This document shows, one piece after another, positions 1 through 6,270 of a stretch of 8,862 nucleotides of DNA. The notes under the pieces are model-generated. The model made no database searches. It was not told where the DNA came from and saw only the letters and a list, made by a program, of their open reading frames with translations. A program made the position numbers and the translations under genes. The stretch's first letter is position 1. Every line of letters begins with the position of its first letter. Source of the DNA: Phycisphaerales bacterium (lineage in GTDB: Bacteria; Planctomycetota; Phycisphaerae; Sedimentisphaerales; Anaerobacaceae); assembly GCA_011057845.1 (NCBI GenBank), contig DSDB01000273.1, positions 1 through 8,862 of the forward strand. Reading direction: 5' to 3'.

Positions 1-609
1 ACGCTTCGGGCCCAGATTTTTGCGCGTCTGGGTATCACCGAAGCCGACCGGCCGTTGTTCATGAGCTTCGTGGCGAACAACTTCCGGCTCAAGGGCCTGA
101 CACCGCTGATAGCCGCCCTGGCCCGGTCTCGCAGCCAGGGGCGGCCGGTGTTCCTGATTGTGGCCGGGGCGGGCAAGAGCGGCCGGTATCGGCTGCTGGC
201 CAGGCGGCTCAACGTGCATGAGCGGATCGTGTTCCTCGGGCCGGTTCGTCACGTGCAGAATGTCCTGACCATCAGCGAGGTGGCGGTCCTGCCGACGTTC
301 TACGACCCGTCCAGCCGGTTCATCCTGGAGGCCTTGGCGGCGGGCCGACCCGTCATCACGACCCGCTACAACGGAGCGGCCGACCTGTTCGTTGACAAGG
401 TCCACGGGCGGGTGGTAGATTCTCCCGACAATATCGAGGCCCTGGCCGAGGCGATTACACATTTCTCGGACGAGTCGAACATCCGGGCGGCGAGTCAGGC
501 CATTGTAGCCGATGACCTGCGGAAGAAGGTTTGCGTGGATCGGGTGGCCGGGCAGTTGATTGAGCTGTATGAACGAATCCTCGCCCACAGAGGCGAGAGA
601 CGATATTGA
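1..609 (+). CDS. GT4-family glycosyltransferase, C-terminal part (5' truncated by window)
   Basis: The reading frame is open from base 1 to the TGA at 607-609 (202 codons visible), so the gene starts before the window. What remains is the nucleotide-sugar-binding half of a GT-B glycosyltransferase: FVANNFRLKGL at the start of the second Rossmann domain, FLIVAGAG (the beta-strand and glycine turn), RIVFLGPV, and the donor-site stretch YDPSSRFILEALAAGRPVITT followed by NGAADLF. In GT4 enzymes the donor site is usually E-x7-E; here the first acid is Asp (D of YDPSS) and the second is Glu of LEAL. The overall look recalls WaaG-like lipopolysaccharide or exopolysaccharide sugar transferases acting at the cytoplasmic membrane face, but the acceptor and donor cannot be told from this part. 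It is followed immediately by plsY, suggesting one envelope-related transcript. Family call is solid; substrate is unknown. Confidence 0.85.
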   Translation, partial: TLRAQIFARLGITEADRPLFMSFVANNFRLKGLTPLIAALARSRSQGRPVFLIVAGAGKSGRYRLLARRLNVHERIVFLGPVRHVQNVLTISEVAVLPTFYDPSSRFILEALAAGRPVITTRYNGAADLFVDKVHGRVVDSPDNIEALAEAITHFSDESNIRAASQAIVADDLRKKVCVDRVAGQLIELYERILAHRGERRY

Positions 610-611
610 CT

Positions 612-1307
612 ATGAGGCCATGTGTTCTCATCGCTGATGTGGTGGCTTTCTGTATGTCCGCCTGGGCTCCGGCGATTCTCGCGGCTTATCTGGTCGGTTC
701 GATCCCGTTCGGGCTGATCATCGCGAGGGCCCACGGCAAGGACCTGCGGTCCATCGGTTCGGGCAATATCGGCGCGACCAACGTCGCCCGGGCCCTGGGC
801 AAGAAGTGGGCGTATGTCTGTTTCTTCCTGGATGTCTGCAAGGGGCTGGTTCCGACTCTGCTGGCTGTCGTCGGCTTTGGTCGATGGGATGGGACGGCCC
901 CGGTGGTCCGTCTGGTCATGTCGCTGGCGGTGGGCGTGGCCGCGATTCTGGGCCATGTGTTCCCGGTCTATCTGAGATTCAAAGGCGGCAAGGGGGTCGC
1001 CACGAGTCTGGGCGTGGCGCTGGGGTTGTGGCCGTGGTACACCGTCAGTGCGGCGATTGCCTTGGTCACGTGGGTTCTCGTTGTTGTCATCTGGCGGTAC
1101 GTCTCGCTGGCCTCGATTGCGGGGGCTGTGGCCTTCTGTACATCACTGGTTGTCGCGATTGCGGTGCTGGACAGTTGGGCCCTGGCGGACCTGTGGCCGC
1201 TGCTGCCGGCGGCGTTTGCGATTGTGGGAGTGGTGATCTTCCGCCATCGAACAAACATCAAACGCCTGCTGAGCGGCACGGAGCACAAGATCGGCCACCG
1301 TGGTTGA
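612..1307 (+). CDS. plsY: PlsY, acyl-phosphate:glycerol-3-phosphate acyltransferase
   Basis: PlsY is an integral membrane enzyme that moves an acyl group from acyl-phosphate (made by PlsX) to glycerol-3-phosphate, giving lysophosphatidic acid, the first step of phospholipid synthesis. All three signature regions are visible: GSIPFGLIIAR with RSIGSGNIGATN near the N-terminus, GHVFPVYLRFKGGKGVATS in the middle, and FRHRTNIKRLLSGTEHKIG at the C-terminus; hydrophobic membrane segments lie between them. The start is uncertain. ATG 612 gives 231 aa; a TTG at 606 would overlap the glycosyltransferase stop as TTGA and sits 5 nt after a GAGAGA stretch (595-600); ATG 654 gives 217 aa, closer to the usual 190-210 aa, but has no obvious ribosome site. 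The close spacing to the upstream gene suggests translational coupling. It converges on the cupin gene with 21 bp between stops and no clear terminator there. Confidence 0.95.
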   Translation: MRPCVLIADVVAFCMSAWAPAILAAYLVGSIPFGLIIARAHGKDLRSIGSGNIGATNVARALGKKWAYVCFFLDVCKGLVPTLLAVVGFGRWDGTAPVVRLVMSLAVGVAAILGHVFPVYLRFKGGKGVATSLGVALGLWPWYTVSAAIALVTWVLVVVIWRYVSLASIAGAVAFCTSLVVAIAVLDSWALADLWPLLPAAFAIVGVVIFRHRTNIKRLLSGTEHKIGHRG

Positions 1308-1328
1308 TGTGTCCTACGGCGGTCGGGC

Positions 1329-1673
1329 TTACCTGGCTCCGGCCGGGATGATGCACAGGAAGCGCATCAGGCCGTCGCCGGTGTTCTTGAAGCAGTGCTC
1401 CCTGCCGCCGGGCACGAAGATGACGTGCTCGGCCTCGAAGGGATACTCGCCGCCATCGCAGACGAACGTGCCGGTTCCCTCCACGATGAAGACCTCGTGC
1501 TCGTGCGGGTGGGTATGCAGCGGCGTGTGGCCGCCGGGCTGGACCTCGAACATCCGCATGGCGAAGTTGGGCGCACCATCCTTCTCGCCGATGAGCCACC
1601 GGATCGCCACGCCCGCCGCCCCTTCCATTTTCACTTCGGTCCGCTCAATATCGCTGCTCCTGGCCACCTTCAT
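1329..1673 (-). CDS. Small single-domain cupin protein
   Basis: A 114-aa protein with one complete cupin beta-barrel. Motif 1 is PGGHTPLHTHPHEHEVFIVEG, holding the metal-ligand pattern HxH...E; motif 2 is VPGGREHCFKN with the last histidine ligand. Members of this family bind Fe, Mn, Zn or Ni and serve as small dioxygenases, isomerases or sensors; nothing here fixes the substrate. The ATG ending at 1673 is preferred over the ATG at 1679 two codons upstream, because AAAGGA (1680-1685) lies 6 nt before the former but directly abuts the latter. It starts 42 nt after the gatB stop with no terminator between them, so it is probably the last gene of the gat transcript. A link to tRNA amidation is not implied by the sequence. 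Confident on fold, not on role. Confidence 0.88.
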   Translation of the reverse strand: MKVARSSDIERTEVKMEGAAGVAIRWLIGEKDGAPNFAMRMFEVQPGGHTPLHTHPHEHEVFIVEGTGTFVCDGGEYPFEAEHVIFVPGGREHCFKNTGDGLMRFLCIIPAGAR

Positions 1674-1715
1674 CAGCATTCCTTTGTAATGACATATCGT
1701 GTCTTGCAGTCGTTT

Positions 1716-3179
1716 CTAACCCAGTTTCTTGCCCAGTATCTCCGACACGACCTTCGGATTGGCCTGTCCCTTCGTCCGCTGCATGACCTGCCCCAGCAGG
1801 AAGCCCCGCGCCTTACCGGCTTTCTTGCCGCCGCTTCGTACATCGGCCACCGCCTCCGCATTGGCCGCAAGCACCTCATCGACCATCGCCTCCAGTTCCC
1901 CGGCGTCGCTCTTTTGAACGAGGTTCAACTCGTCGGCCAGCGCGGCGGGGTTTTTGCCCGTAGCGACCATCTCAGCGAATATCGTGCCGGCCGCCGTAGC
2001 ATTGACGGTTCCATCGTCGATCATCTTCGCCAGTTCCGCCACGGCCTGCGTCGATGGGCCCAGCCGGGCGATGCCGCCGCCCTTCTCATTGGCCAGCTTC
2101 ATGCCCACCTGCGTCAGCAGATTGCAGACCCGCTTGGGCTCGCCACCGGCTCGGACGGCCTGGTCAAAGAAATCCGCCGTCTCTCGCTCGGCCGTGAGCA
2201 CCCCCGCATCGTAGGCGCTGAGCCCGTATTCCTCGGCAAACCGGCGCTGCCGGGCCAGAGGCAATTCACACAGCCGCGACTGAATCTCGGCCAGCCATGC
2301 CTCATCGACCTCCACGGGCACCAGGTCCGGGTCGGGGAAGTACCGGTAGTCGTGGGCCTCCTCTTTTTCCCGCTGAAGGACCGTGATTTCCCTGACGTCG
2401 TCCCAGCCACGGGTGCTCTTGTTGCCTATCTCCAGCGTGCGGCCGGTCTCCAGAAACTCATCGATCTGCCGACCGATCTCGTATTCGACGCTGCGTTCCA
2501 GCGACCGGAAGCTGTTGAGGTTCTTGACTTCGACGATGGGGGTCTTGTACTGCCGGCCGCCGCGGGTGATAATCAGGTTCACATTCGGCTCGAAGCGCAT
2601 GTGCCCCTTCTGCATGTCCGCCTCCGAGACACCCAGATACCGCACGATTCGCTGCAACTCCACGGCCAGGGCCCGGACCTCGGCGGCGCTGCTCATATCC
2701 GGCTCAGTCACGATCTCCAGCAGCGGTGTCCCTGTGCGATTAAGGTCCACCTGTGAGTAGTTGCCTTCGGCGTGCAGGTTCTTGCCGGCGTCCTCTTCGA
2801 GGTGGGCACGGGTAATCCGTATCTTCTTGGTGCGGCCGTCGTCGAGCGGGATTTCGATATAGCCTTCGGCGCTCAGCGGCAGGTCGTACTGGCTGATCTG
2901 GTAGTTCTTGGGCAGGTCCGGGTAGTAGTAGCTTTTGCGGTCCCACTTGGTGCGGCGGGCGATGCGGCAATTCAGGGCCAGGCCCGCCAGGATGGCGTAT
3001 TCCACGGCGAGTCGGTTCATCACGGGCAGGACGCCCGGCATGCCCAGGCACACCGGGCAGACGCGGCTGTTGGGTTCGGCGCCGAACTCCACGGCGCATC
3101 CGCAGAACATCTTGCTCTTCGTGCACAACTGCACGTGGATTTCCAAACCCACGACAACCTTGTATTGGAGATCACTCAT
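1716..3179 (-). CDS. gatB: GatB, Asp-tRNA(Asn)/Glu-tRNA(Gln) amidotransferase subunit B
   Basis: GatB is the subunit of cytoplasmic GatCAB that binds the mischarged tRNA, activates its side-chain carboxylate with ATP, and receives ammonia from GatA. The 487-aa length is normal. The N-terminus reads VVVGLEIHVQL, a family hallmark, then a zinc-type cysteine set (C26, C28, C41, C44: FCGC and VCPVCLGMPG), as in the metal-carrying form. Further conserved blocks are RKSYYYPDLPKNYQISQYDLP, the RTGTPLLEIVTEPDM stretch, and the YqeY-like tail ending KARGFLLGQVMQRTKGQANPK. The frame stays open 99 codons further upstream, inside gatA, but that stretch has no family similarity, so the ATG at 3179 is chosen; a weak CAGG lies about 7 nt upstream. 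It starts 23 nt after the gatA stop, consistent with co-transcription. Confidence 0.97.
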   Translation of the reverse strand: MSDLQYKVVVGLEIHVQLCTKSKMFCGCAVEFGAEPNSRVCPVCLGMPGVLPVMNRLAVEYAILAGLALNCRIARRTKWDRKSYYYPDLPKNYQISQYDLPLSAEGYIEIPLDDGRTKKIRITRAHLEEDAGKNLHAEGNYSQVDLNRTGTPLLEIVTEPDMSSAAEVRALAVELQRIVRYLGVSEADMQKGHMRFEPNVNLIITRGGRQYKTPIVEVKNLNSFRSLERSVEYEIGRQIDEFLETGRTLEIGNKSTRGWDDVREITVLQREKEEAHDYRYFPDPDLVPVEVDEAWLAEIQSRLCELPLARQRRFAEEYGLSAYDAGVLTAERETADFFDQAVRAGGEPKRVCNLLTQVGMKLANEKGGGIARLGPSTQAVAELAKMIDDGTVNATAAGTIFAEMVATGKNPAALADELNLVQKSDAGELEAMVDEVLAANAEAVADVRSGGKKAGKARGFLLGQVMQRTKGQANPKVVSEILGKKLG

Positions 3180-3202
3180 GCCCGAACCTGTTCGTATGTA
3201 TG

Positions 3203-4666
3203 TCAGCCCATATCGGGCCGGCGCTGATGCCATTGGGTCTGTCGTTCGTACATCCGCGCGATTCGCAGCAGCCTGTCTTCGCTGAACGCCGGCGAGAGTA
3301 TCTGCATACCGATGGGCATACCCCGTCCATCGAAGCCGCACGGGATGCTGATGCCCGGGATGCCGGCCAGATTCGCCGAGATGGTGTAGATGTCCGAGAG
3401 ATACATCTGCAAAGGGTCGTCGGTCTTCTCGCCGATATTGAAGGCCGTCGTCGGGGCCACCGGCATGATGATGCAATCACACCGCTCGAACGCACTGACC
3501 AGGTCGGTCCGAATCAGGTTGCGGACCTTGAGAGCCTTGAGGTAGTACGCATCGTAGTATCCGCTGGACAGGGCGTAGGTCCCCAGCATGATGCGCCGCT
3601 TGACCTCCTGGCCGAGGGCCTCGGCCCGGGACTTGGAATACACGGCGACATAGTCTTCGGCCTGTTTGCTGCGGTGGCCGTAGTGTACGCCGTCGTAGCG
3701 AGCCAGATTGCTCGACGCCTCCGCCGTGGCGATGACATAGTACGCCGCAATGGCGTAGTCGAAATGCGGCAGTTCCACCTCGATCAACTCGGCCCCCAGG
3801 GGCCGATAGACAGCAAGGGCTTCGTCCAGCGCCTTGACAACGGCGGGGTCGGCGCCGGCATTCAGTGAGGAGACAACACCGATTCGCAGACCCTCGACGG
3901 GCCTGTCCAGGTCCGCCAGGTAGTCGCTCACCGGGGCCATCGACTCGCAGACACTGGTGCTGTCCGATGGGTCATGGCCGGCGATCACATTCATCAACAG
4001 GGCGGCGTCTTCGACCGTTCGCGTCAGTGGTCCAATCTGGTCCAGGCTGGAGCCATAAGCCACCAGACCGTAGCGAGAAACACGCCCATAGGTCGGTTTG
4101 AGGCCGACGACGCCGCAGAAAGCGGCCGGCTGGCGAATAGAACCGCCGGTATCCGAACCCAGCGCCGCCGCGCACAGACCCGCCGCCACGGCCGCGGCTG
4201 ACCCGCCGCTGCTGCCGCCCGGCACGCGCCCGGTATCCCAGGGGTTCACCGTCCGCCTGAGCCCGGAGTTCTCCGTGCTCGAGCCCATGGCGAACTCATC
4301 CATGTTCGTCTTACCCACGATGACGGCATCCGCGGCCGAGAGCCTCCCGACCACGGTGGCATCATAGGGGGCCTGGAAGTTCTTGAGAATCCGTGACGCA
4401 CAGGTCGTCGCCCCGAAGGCGGTGCACATGTTGTCCTTGACGGCTACCGGCGCGCCCGCCAAGGCCCCCACCGGCAGCCCGGCGGCAATCCGTCCGTCGA
4501 TCTCAGCGGCCCTGGCCAGGGCCTGTTCCTCGAAGACGCTGATATACGCCCCCACCATCGTGTCGATCCGCCCGATCCGCTCAAGCACCATTCGAACCGC
4601 CTCGACGCTCGTCGTTCGTCCGGCCGCTATGTTGTCACGCAACGCCCGCAGGCTCAGTACTTCCAT
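3203..4666 (-). CDS. gatA: GatA, Asp-tRNA(Asn)/Glu-tRNA(Gln) amidotransferase subunit A
   Basis: GatA is the glutaminase subunit of GatCAB: it releases ammonia from glutamine and passes it through a tunnel to GatB. The 487-aa protein carries the full amidase signature. The Ser-cisSer-Lys triad can be placed as K77 (in PVAVKDN), S152 (in GGSSGGS) and S176 (in GSDTGGSIRQP), with the same spacing as the known Staphylococcus aureus enzyme. Downstream, GLKPTYGRVSRYGLVAYGSS and SLDQIGPLTRTVEDAA are typical for GatA rather than for other amidases. The start is taken as ATG 4666; an in-frame TTG at 4675 three codons upstream is possible, and neither has a strong ribosome site. It begins 15 nt after the stop of the lipoprotein hydrolase and is followed by gatB, so these three genes are probably read together. 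Confidence 0.97.
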   Translation of the reverse strand: MEVLSLRALRDNIAAGRTTSVEAVRMVLERIGRIDTMVGAYISVFEEQALARAAEIDGRIAAGLPVGALAGAPVAVKDNMCTAFGATTCASRILKNFQAPYDATVVGRLSAADAVIVGKTNMDEFAMGSSTENSGLRRTVNPWDTGRVPGGSSGGSAAAVAAGLCAAALGSDTGGSIRQPAAFCGVVGLKPTYGRVSRYGLVAYGSSLDQIGPLTRTVEDAALLMNVIAGHDPSDSTSVCESMAPVSDYLADLDRPVEGLRIGVVSSLNAGADPAVVKALDEALAVYRPLGAELIEVELPHFDYAIAAYYVIATAEASSNLARYDGVHYGHRSKQAEDYVAVYSKSRAEALGQEVKRRIMLGTYALSSGYYDAYYLKALKVRNLIRTDLVSAFERCDCIIMPVAPTTAFNIGEKTDDPLQMYLSDIYTISANLAGIPGISIPCGFDGRGMPIGMQILSPAFSEDRLLRIARMYERQTQWHQRRPDMG

Positions 4667-4681
4667 CGTCGGCAACCGGTC

Positions 4682-5440
4682 TTATCGCTTCTTTGTGTGT
4701 TGCAGCAGCCACTCGTAGAGCTGCGGGTTGTCGTAGGTTGCGGTCCACGAGTCGTGATTGGCATCGGGATAGACGGTCAGTTTGGCGCTTCCGCCGGCGC
4801 GATTGAGCGCCTCAACCATGTTCTCGGACTGGCTGAGCGGCACCACGCTGTCCTTGGCTCCGTGGAAGGCCCAGACCGGAACGGTCTTGAGCTTACCGGC
4901 CGTGAAGGGCTGCCCGCCGCCGCATATCGGCGCGGCCGCGGCGAAGGTGTCGGGATAGGCGCCCGCCAGGGCCCACGTGCCATAGCCGCCCATACTCAGG
5001 CCCGTAACGTAGATTCGCACGGCATCGACGGCGTACTCCGCCGCGACGGTATCAACCAGGGCCTTGAGCGTCTCGACCTGGTCTGGCCACCACTGGCCCG
5101 CCGGGCACTGCGGCGAGACGACGATGAACGGCAGGTCCTTGCCCTGCTCGACCAGCTTGGGCGGGCCGTGCAGCTTGACCTTGTTCAGGTCGCTTCCGCG
5201 TTCACCGGCCCCGTGGAGAAACAGCATCAGCGGCCACTTCTTGCCAGCGGGCTCATAGCCGGCCGGCAGATACAGCAGATAGCCGCACCGGACATTCAAT
5301 GTGATCTGCTTCTCGAAGGACAGGGCGTGTTGGCCTGCTGTGGCCACTGGCTTGGTTTCCATTGGAACTTGCTCCGACTCCGTACAACCGGCAACAGACA
5401 TGCCCAACCCAAGAACCACCACTGCTACAACCGGTCTCAT
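4682..5440 (-). CDS. Predicted lipoprotein alpha/beta hydrolase (dienelactone hydrolase / COG4099-like esterase or peptidase)
   Basis: A 252-aa protein with an N-terminal lipoprotein signal: a hydrophobic stretch followed by the lipobox V-A-G-C19, so the mature protein should be lipid-anchored outside the cytoplasm. The rest is one alpha/beta-hydrolase domain. Visible elements are the oxyanion motif FLHGAGERG (about 74-82), the nucleophile elbow GLSMGG (S149), the acid in GAKDSVVP (D197) and the histidine in DANHD (H229). This set resembles the predicted peptidase/phospholipase-like group often annotated as prolyl oligopeptidase-family or dienelactone hydrolase-like; the true substrate (ester, peptide or sugar ester) is unknown. 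The frame is open up to an ATG at 5614, but that extension runs through the palindrome and would bury the signal peptide; the ATG at 5440 has a perfect GGAGGT upstream. It lies between gatC and gatA, an unusual place for an exported enzyme. Confidence 0.87.
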   Translation of the reverse strand: MRPVVAVVVLGLGMSVAGCTESEQVPMETKPVATAGQHALSFEKQITLNVRCGYLLYLPAGYEPAGKKWPLMLFLHGAGERGSDLNKVKLHGPPKLVEQGKDLPFIVVSPQCPAGQWWPDQVETLKALVDTVAAEYAVDAVRIYVTGLSMGGYGTWALAGAYPDTFAAAAPICGGGQPFTAGKLKTVPVWAFHGAKDSVVPLSQSENMVEALNRAGGSAKLTVYPDANHDSWTATYDNPQLYEWLLQHTKKR

Positions 5441-5450
5441 GGTGAGATAT

Positions 5451-5456
5451 ACCTCC
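5451..5456 (-). promoter_or_regulatory. Ribosome binding site of the lipoprotein hydrolase
   Basis: On the minus strand GGAGGT lies 10 nt before the ATG at 5440. It is the strongest Shine-Dalgarno match in the cluster and decides the start in favour of the lipoprotein signal peptide rather than the 58-codon-longer frame that begins inside the repeat region. Confidence 0.8.
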
Positions 5457-5488
5457 AAAATCCTCGGTAACCGTCCCAAGACAAGGCA

Positions 5489-5578
5489 TGCCATTCTGAG
5501 CGAAGCGAAGCATCTGGCCTGCGGGCCGGCGAGAACTTCCGTTCGAGTCCCGGATGCTTCGCTTCGCTCAGCATGACA
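5489..5578. repeat. Large imperfect palindrome of the dispersed 'HAERSEAS' type
   Basis: Two arms of about 29 nt (5489-5517 and 5550-5578) are inverted copies of each other with 26 of 29 positions matching; the core is a perfect 19-bp inverted repeat, 5496-5514 against 5553-5571, built on CTGAGCGAAGCGAAGCATC. The loop is 32 nt. Translated, the arms read HAERSEAS on the minus strand and LSEAKHL on the plus strand, peptide strings that I recall recurring in spurious hypothetical proteins from many environmental bacterial genomes, the sign of a dispersed intergenic palindrome. It sits in the 179-bp gap between gatC and the hydrolase. It has no T-tract after either arm, so it is not a classic terminator; a role in mRNA stability, or simple selfish spread, is possible. 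Confidence 0.8.
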
Positions 5579-5619
5579 GACGGGATTGCAGTTCTGAAAT
5601 AGTCTCTTGCCCATGTGAA

Positions 5620-5928
5620 CTACGCCCCCGATCCTTCGTCCAGAATCCTGGGCACACGGAAGAACTGCTCATCCCGCACAGGCGCGTTGGCCAGTACCCG
5701 TTGCGTCCCCAGCGACTCGACGGGCACGTCGGCCCGCAGCACATTGCGGATCGGCAGGCAATGCGCCAGCGGATCGACATCGGCGGTGTCCAGTTCGTTC
5801 ATCTTTTCGACGTACTCGAGGATCGCGCAAAGCTGCCCGGTGAATTGATCGACCTCCGTCTCGGTTAGCTCCAATCGAGAAAGTTTGGCGACTTTCATTA
5901 CCTGTGCCCGGTCGATTGCCTGCTTCAC
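5620..5928 (-). CDS. gatC: GatC, Asp-tRNA(Asn)/Glu-tRNA(Gln) amidotransferase subunit C
   Basis: GatC is the small subunit that wraps around the GatA-GatB interface and stabilises the amidotransferase. The 102-aa protein has the standard layout: the N-terminal helix VMKVAKLSRLELTETEVDQF, then the LCAILEYVEKMNELDTADVDPLAH segment, and the extended C-terminal part with LRADVP and the usual late motif VRDEQFFRVPRIL, which matches the family's VP-x-[IV]-L ending. The start is GTG at 5928, supported by GGGGAT (5935-5940) 6 nt upstream and by the expected length; an internal ATG at 5898 would delete part of helix 1. It follows rpmB by 75 nt, but a terminator hairpin lies in that gap. Its partners gatA and gatB are about 950 bp further downstream, beyond the palindrome and the hydrolase gene. 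Confidence 0.95.
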   Translation of the reverse strand: MKQAIDRAQVMKVAKLSRLELTETEVDQFTGQLCAILEYVEKMNELDTADVDPLAHCLPIRNVLRADVPVESLGTQRVLANAPVRDEQFFRVPRILDEGSGA

Positions 5929-5940
5929 AGTTGCATCCCC

Positions 5941-5973
5941 AAACGAAAAGCGAGGCCGGTGGAGCGCCTCGCT
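5941..5973 (-). terminator. Rho-independent terminator (or attenuator) between rpmB and gatC
   Basis: On the minus strand an 8-bp stem, AGCGAGGC (5966-5973) with GCCTCGCT (5949-5956), encloses a 9-nt loop and is followed at once by TTTTCGTTT. This is the best intrinsic terminator in the window. It begins 30 nt after the rpmB stop and its T-tract ends next to the gatC ribosome site, so gatC must depend on read-through or on a promoter hidden within this gap. Confidence 0.7.
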
Positions 5974-6003
5974 GGAATCCTGAACGCCTGCACGGGCGCT
6001 GCG

Positions 6004-6270
6004 TCAGGCCGTAGCCTTCTCGGCAGGCTTGTAGTTGCGCTTGACGGGCTTGACCACAAGCCCCATCCGGATGGCCTTCGCCGAGGCCCTGACCCGGCAG
6101 ACCTTGCCGTCAATGACCGCACGGACCTTCTGGATATTGGGCTTGAACTTGCGCTTGGTGATGCCGGTAACTTTTTTACCGACACCGCCGTGGCGCTTGG
6201 CCTTACCGCGACGGCTGATACTGCGCCCCGTCGTGGTCTTGCTGCCCGTGAAATAACACACTCTTGACAT
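6004..6270 (-). CDS. rpmB: 50S ribosomal protein L28
   Basis: L28 is a small basic protein of the large ribosomal subunit. The 88-aa product begins MSRVCYFTGSKTTTGRSIS, the classic L28 start, continues through KRKFKPNIQKVRAVIDGK (the equivalent of the RRFLPNL block) and ends with VRASAKAIRMGLVVKP. Compared with the E. coli form it has an additional basic, glycine-rich stretch, RRGKAKRHGGVGKKVTGI, between the N-terminal motif and the KRKF block. It lacks the paired CxxC zinc site (only C5 and one cysteine in GKVCRV). The ATG at 6270 is preferred over the longer frame to 6297, because AGGAG (6279-6283) lies 8 nt upstream and the family starts with MSR. It is the first gene of the minus-strand cluster and is followed by a terminator. 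Confidence 0.95.
   Translation of the reverse strand: MSRVCYFTGSKTTTGRSISRRGKAKRHGGVGKKVTGITKRKFKPNIQKVRAVIDGKVCRVRASAKAIRMGLVVKPVKRNYKPAEKATA

Noticed and set aside
1308..1328. Bidirectional terminator between the convergent plsY and cupin genes
   Set aside because: The 21-bp gap contains no convincing inverted repeat or T-tract.
1395..2756. 453-aa open frame on the plus strand opposite gatB and the cupin
   Set aside because: It lies antisense to two clear genes, shows no recognisable domain, and long antisense frames are expected in GC-rich coding DNA.
3180..3476. 99-residue N-terminal extension of GatB
   Set aside because: It reads through the 3' part of gatA in another frame; the conserved GatB sequence starts at the ATG at 3179.
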